Source: Rhododendron vialii
Taxonomy: Eukaryota > Streptophyta > Magnoliopsida > Ericales > Ericaceae
DNA length: 64,000 nucleotides
Direction: 5' to 3'
Assembly (NCBI RefSeq): GCF_030253575.1
Contig: NC_080568.1
Location: forward strand, 28,726,001-28,790,000
Numbering within the stretch: position 1 is the first letter of the stretch; every line of letters begins with the position of its first letter. The translations under genes and the position numbers were made by a program. The notes under the pieces are model-generated. The model was not told the DNA's origin, ran no database searches, and worked only from the letters and a program-made list of their open reading frames with translations. Below are positions 59,340 to 64,000 of the stretch, one piece after another.

Positions 59340-61168
59340 CAGATTTGGAGATAATTGGATAACATAATCAACTCAAAATCATGCAAATCACCCACCAATA
59401 CTCTGAAGAAGAATCACCTCAAAATACCAATATAAACTCACACAAAACACTATTAGTACTGACGAAAAAAATCACCTCAGAATACCCAGATTTTCTCTAA
59501 TGCCAAAAACCATCACTTCCCGAAAATTGTGGTGTACCTAGTGTATGTCGATCCCATTCTGGTACTTTTCATGAATCAATAGATATAGCAACAATTTCCA
59601 AAATGTTTAGGTGATTGTCTTGTGTGAGTGTGTCAACACATACCCCAAGCAGGCTGGTCTAGGATCAAGAATTGGCATAGTATATAAGAAAATCTCTACA
59701 AGCTACCAAGTAACTTGCGAGGCAAACTACAGCGATCAGCTTGACTAATAGGGGTGCGCAGGCCCCTACTAGTAAAGGCTTCCGTTTTCTCGCTTACGTT
59801 AGTGCTTTGGCTAGACTTTTCAGATGAAAAGAAATGTTTCAATTTCCTAAATAAAGACAGAATCTGTTCTTATAATGAATAGATAAAGTAGGAAGACCTC
59901 ACTCATGAAATTTATAGTTTCGAGCCAGTGGTTTAGCTCCTCTGAACAGGATATTCAGGCGAGCTGGAGCATGGGATTGACGTTACAGATTGTATCAGAG
60001 CCTACACCAACCGAAAGTGTGGAGGCGGATCCTACAAGGTACATGTGAGTATTGCTTGAAGCTAGGAGGGGAGTAAACCAAGAACCTCTCTTTCTAAGCT
60101 CTGAATTCAAAATGGTTTGCATAATGATAGGAGTTTAGGAGGGGAACCTTATTCTCGAATTAAAAAACTTGACCTTTGGATCGCGTATAAGCAATTGATG
60201 TCAGTGGATATGATGTTTACAAGAATTATACTAGTAAACATCCTGATGCTTTGTGCTTGTGATTGGTATGTATGTTTTGTAAAATTTTAGTAAGTACAAA
60301 TAGTTGACTTCTTGTATTAGAAAACGAAACTCGAATATATTGAATACGTAGTTCGAGACGGCAAGGATACATTTTTATTGTAGTGTGCTTGTAATGCGTG
60401 TAAATGATGTGATGAATCACTCTCTCTTTTCTTGACCATCTGATATTATTAAATTAGCATCTGGGGTAAATATTAGTGATGTACTATGAATATTTGCCAC
60501 CCTTGGTCTTGGAAACAATGTAAAAGGATTGAAAAATGAAGCAACAAGGGTTCACAATCTCCCTGTTAAACATGCTGCACCAATCGACTAAGAATTTTGC
60601 CCCTGCTTCTCAACTGCATAGTTCTTCCAATCAAGGAAAGCCACGTCAAAGGTGTCTTCAGACGCCATATTCCTTTTCAAGGAAGGTCAAAACTGAGACC
60701 AAACTATTCTTAGCAGCTCTCCACCTCAACACATCATCCGCCTCTGTGCAAAGCAATTTTGATTTGATAATTCTGTTGTTTAAGAAAATTGACGTCTTTT
60801 TATGATGTACTGCACAGAGGGTAACTTGTTCTGAATCCCCTCCTCTGCGGTGACATATTAAACGATGGATACAGACTGACATGTCATGTTAGTTTTGGAG
60901 AGTTAAATCTGTTGAGGATCTTTTGTACTTACAAATCACTGAGCACAGATATATTTCCTATGGCGTAAGTTTATTAAGTGTTGCTGTTAGCGAGAAATAC
61001 CAATGGGCGGCAATAGCTACAAGTCTCGATTTGGCAGTAAGATATTTAGGTCAGAACAAGAACATGGTTGAACTTTTTTGGAACTCCAGAAGTTGGTTTT
61101 TCTTCATGTATCTATCTGTCTAATAGGAGCTATAAAATTAGGGCGACGAGTAGCAGGGCACTCAACTG
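59340..61168. other. gene-free stretch upstream of the RING-H2 gene
   Basis: Holds the partial third copy of block B (60205-60345) and a TATCAGAGCC phrase near 59993 that could be an LTR-element scrap. Opposed frames at 60536-60882 have no recognised family. The proximal part should contain the RING-H2 promoter. Confidence 0.4.
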
Positions 61169-61527
61169 ACTATTGCTCCAAAAGCCTGCCTCGTTGTAAA
61201 TGATTTCAATATTCGTGGGATGAGGATTTTAACCAGCCATCACCTAATGACGAAGGAGATGGAAGGAGTGGTTCTAAGAGGGACTGATGATGTGATCTAG
61301 TTGCCTTGTCTCACGTAATGTAGTAAAGTTTACAAGTACGAACTGATAGATGATTCATTTTGATGGGTGACAGATTCTGCTTGATCATTAGATACTGCGT
61401 AGCATTCTGTTAAGTTGTATATGCTGGTCATTTTATTTGGCAACGAAAAAGTTGCATGCTTGGTGATGTTTAGTTTTGCACTGCTAATCTCTGGCAAGAT
61501 AACATGTCCTGTTATTCTTAGTTTGCA
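61169..61527 (+). repeat. duplicated block A, copy 2
   Basis: Second copy of 56288-56597, about 4.9 kb downstream, same orientation. DSS1 exon 2 does not follow it; the sequence passes within about 130 bases to block B, so about 1 kb was lost from this copy. Confidence 0.7.
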
Positions 61528-61660
61528 CTTAAGGCTTTAATCGATCCGGTCATGCATTAGAACTTAGATTAGAGATGGGAGTATGAGCAATGCTACAAAC
61601 ATGCCTTTAAAACACAAGTTCGCCGTTAGATGCACATAGATCCACATATATCTAGGGCTG

Positions 61661-62215
61661 CAAACGAGCCAGATCGAGCCAAATGTTCAGGTTTGTTTGT
61701 TAAGTTGTTAAACGAACTCGAGCCGAGCTCGAGCTCAATAAAAATTTGACAAGCCGAGCTTGCTGAGGTTTGGCTCGAACTCAAACTTGTTCACAAGCCT
61801 TAACGAGTCAAAGATATATAATAGATATTTATACTCTCGTACAGGTCTAGAACCACCAATAAAATTTTTATGTAGCCCCTAAATATGCTCATACATATGT
61901 GAAATTACAAGCACATGTTAAAAATTTAAGTTTATAGCACATTTAAAGGTTTATACATGTACAAGTTATAAAATTTTTGTTATATAGATGTAAAAGTGTA
62001 TACATATTCAAGGTTATATGTGAAATTCTTATGAGATAAACATATGCTCTAGGTTCGCGAACCAAAGGGCAGTTGTTGTCAATGATTATGATGTTTGCAA
62101 GATTTAGTGATACGGTGATGCTTTGTAGTAGTGATTGATTTGTATGTTTTGTAAAAATATTGTTTGAAAATCTTTGACTTGTATAAACAAACCAAGCTCG
62201 AATATCTTCAATAAA
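61661..62215 (+). repeat. duplicated block B, copy 2
   Basis: Second copy of 57711-58262. It ends where the TIR element at 62221 begins. Confidence 0.65.
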
Positions 62216-62481
62216 AAATTGTTGGGAAGTCCACTATAGCATATTTGTAATCCACTAAATCCACTTCTAAATTTCATAACCCCTCTAGTCCACTAATTAG
62301 GTTTTGGTGAGGCTTTAAGTCCAATTCAATTAAAAAAGGAATTAGTTCAGGACCAAAATACCCTTACCTTTAAAAACTGTTAATCTGATATATCACATTC
62401 CTATAAAATCTCCCATATCCCACTTTTATAAAATCTCTCATATTCACGTTGTTCCCATATCCAGAAGGGAAACAGAGTCCA

Positions 62482-62483
<2 letters not shown>

Positions 62484-62548
<65 letters not shown>
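62484..62548. repeat. (GA)n tract
   Basis: About 30 GA units inside the TIR transposon. The Ser/Leu and Arg/Glu frames across it are artefacts. Confidence 0.8.
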
Positions 62549-62552
<4 letters not shown>

Positions 62553-62574
62553 GTCGACGGCTAATCGTGATCAA

Positions 62575-62735
62575 CTGACTGCCGTTCATGATCGATTCGT
62601 TCACGATCGACTTCAGTATGTATCTTTTTTTGTATGTTTCTGTTTTTAATGCGATATTCGTGATCAACTGATTGTTGTTCGTGATTGATTCGTTCGTGAT
62701 CGACTTCCATATTTATATTGTTTTGTATTTTTCCT
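62575..62735. repeat. two-copy tandem repeat, about 88 bases
   Basis: CGTGATCAACTGACTGCCGT at about 62567 recurs as CGTGATCAACTGATTGTTGT at about 62659, each followed by GATTCGTTC(A/G)(C/T)GATCGACTTC and TTTGTATGTTTC / TTTGTATTTTTC. Diverged tandem duplication. Confidence 0.7.
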
Positions 62736-62739
62736 TTTT

Positions 62740-63009
62740 TCATCCGATATTGTTTAGTCTAATCTGGTTATCATCCATCAGAGGCGATTTATCCTGATGT
62801 TTCCAACAGCCGTAGCCACTAACATCAGAGTGTACTGAAACTGACCGATTCTCTAAGGTATCAACAATTTCACTTCCTTCAATTGAAGCAAGATGAGGAC
62901 TTCCAAATGGCTTATCCAAGGATACTACTGCCAATTTTTCCATCTCAGCAAAGTCATCCATCAGATCTATGTCTGAAGCTCCAACAGTTTTTTGCAATAG
63001 CGTACCCAT
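62740..63009 (-). pseudogene. captured fragment of a filament-like plant protein (FPP) gene
   Basis: The minus strand encodes 89 residues containing VGASDIDLMDDFAEMEKLAV, then SLDKPFGSPHLAS and a Ser/acidic stretch. The DLMDDFAEMEKLA motif is the hallmark of FPP proteins, long coiled-coil proteins of about 1000 residues with microtubule or membrane roles. Only a single internal block is present, with no coiled coil, and it sits wholly inside the TIR transposon, so it is a captured gene piece and not a host gene. The open frame suggests recent capture or chance preservation. Confidence 0.65.
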
Positions 63010-63040
63010 TCTTTTCCCATTTTTGAAATGCGGAGGTTTT

Positions 63041-63312
63041 TAAATAAATATATAAGGTTATATGTGTACTTTTCCTAGGGTTAGAGATCTGAAGTTTTTT
63101 GAATAAATATATAAGGTTATATTTGTGTTTTTCATCAATCACTTATTGATTTGGTCCGCACAACGGCTTTTCCGAATTGCTTCTGATATATTTGGAGTTT
63201 TTAGAATAAATATATAAGGTTATATGTGTGTTTTTTTTAGGGCTAGACATAAAAGGTTGGAACAGGTTGTGTTTTTTGAAAAAATAAATAAGGTTATATG
63301 TGTTTTTCGTGT
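63041..63312. repeat. dispersed ATATAAGGTTATATGTGT repeats
   Basis: AATAAATATATAAGGTTATA occurs at about 63042, 63102 and 63205, with a shortened AAATAAGGTTATATGTG at about 63286. Related CATATAACGTTA motifs lie at 63385, 63448 and 63524. All are inside the TIR transposon. Confidence 0.65.
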
Positions 63313-63821
63313 CACAAAAAAAATATATGTGTTTTTATTTTTGCCACACATATAATGTTGTATATTAGAAAATTTTTATCACTCATATAACGTTAAAAAA
63401 TCAATACAAGAAAAATAGGAAAAAACAAAAAGAGAAATTTGTCACATATATAACGTTAAATATTAAGTGTAACGGGTTCAATAAAAAAATCTAGAAAAAT
63501 GAAAAAATACGTTTTTTGTTACTCATATAACGTTATATGTGGCGTGATGGCAGGGGCGGCAGCTGCGGTGGCAGTGGTGGCGGCGGCAACGACTTAATTG
63601 CAACAAAAACGAAAAAAATTGGAAAATATATATTTTCGTATTAGCCAAATAAGGCCATTGTTTCTTAGGTAGGATATTTTTGTCATTAAAATTAGTAGTG
63701 GACTTAGTGGGTTATGAAACTTAGAAGTGGACTAGATGAGTTTGAAAAGTGCTATAGTGGACTTATGAAAAATTCTATTTTCAATCCAACAAGGTTCCCC
63801 CATTTTTTGAATTTCCAAAAA

Positions 63822-64000
63822 CCTGTTTTGGATGTGACAAAATAGGATGGAAATGTGTCCTAAACCTACTCCTGCTTAAACATTCAACCCACGAAAAGAA
63901 CAATAGAAAGAGCGATGTTTCATTCATATCAAAGTACATGTCAGAAATTATTTCCACTGCAATAATCCCAGATGTAGCTTAGATCTTGCTGACATCAAGA
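63822..64000. repeat. duplicated block C, copy 2 (window end)
   Basis: Second copy of the RING-H2 3' region. It continues with AATAATCCCAGATGTAGCTT and GCTGACATCAAGA, matching 58605-58650, to the last base of the window. The next gene outside is predicted to be a RING-H2 paralogue on the minus strand. Confidence 0.75.

Larger units (their letters stand above)
62214..63774. mobile_element. gene-capturing TIR transposon (Pack-type)
   Basis: A 1547-base body (62221-63767) has inverted termini of about 55 bases. The left reads AAGTCCACTATAGC, then AATCCACTAAATCCACTTCT and TTTCATAACCC; the complement of the right end reads AAGTCCACTATAGC, CTAGTCCACTTCTAAGTTTC, ATAACCC. AAAAATT flanks both sides (62214-62220 and 63768-63774). 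No transposase is present. The interior holds a filament-like protein fragment (62740-63009), a duplicated CGTGATCAACTGA segment, a (GA)n run and ATATAAGGTTATATGTGT repeats. Long TIRs and captured gene sequence fit a Pack-MULE, but the 7-base flank is short for Mutator, so the superfamily is open. It is inserted in duplicated segment 2. Confidence 0.7.

Noticed and set aside
59980-60010. TATCAGAGCC phrase suggesting another LTR element
   Set aside because: No paired LTRs or termini could be seen around it, so it was not called.
60536-60882. Overlapping opposed frames of 89 and 74 residues
   Set aside because: Neither shows a known motif, splice support or codon character; left as unassigned intergenic sequence.

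Overview
The window is nuclear DNA from a flowering plant, most likely a eudicot. The host genes have short exons and GT-AG introns and encode plant-type proteins. The space between them is AT-rich and crowded with MITEs, foldback elements, LTR remnants, LINE and SINE copies and long CT/GA runs. Nothing bacterial or organellar was seen. A guess at Ericales rests only on general sequence flavour and is weak.

Layout. From 1 to 6.3 kb there is no gene, only retroposon and MITE debris. From 6.4 to 10.5 kb lies a complete gene for mitochondrial ribosomal protein uL29m. From 10.9 to 31.7 kb is a repeat-rich stretch. It holds a MYC2-type transcription factor pseudogene split by a solo LTR (14 kb), an E2 ubiquitin-conjugating pseudogene present as two inverted tandem copies plus one forward copy (15.3-17.3 kb), LTR remnants (21.5-22.7 kb), an L1-type LINE interrupted by a Ty1/copia fragment (25.3-28.9 kb) and an unusual AT-rich minisatellite (29.2-29.5 kb). 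From 31.8 to 38.1 kb are two tandem leucine-rich-repeat receptor-like pseudokinases; the second has lost its signal peptide and most of its ectodomain. From 41.1 to 41.7 kb is a plant-specific small protein. From 48.3 to 57.1 kb are three housekeeping-type genes: an NFD2-like RNase III-domain protein (minus strand), a polytopic membrane protein and the proteasome subunit DSS1/SEM1. A RING-H2 (ATL-like) gene lies at 58.9-59.3 kb on the minus strand. From 61 kb to the end is a rearranged second copy of the DSS1-RING interval, carrying a 1.5 kb terminal-inverted-repeat transposon that has captured a fragment of a filament-like plant protein gene.

The genes do not form a pathway or cluster. The common theme is local duplication followed by decay: tandem kinases, inverted E2 copies and a segmental duplication around DSS1 and the RING gene. 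No new defence or biosynthetic system is evident. The most promising leads are the E2 inverted repeat (a possible hairpin small-RNA source), the ectodomain-less pseudokinase and the gene-capturing TIR element. Splice sites were chosen from GT/AG signals, reading-frame continuity and remembered family sequences; no alignment was run.
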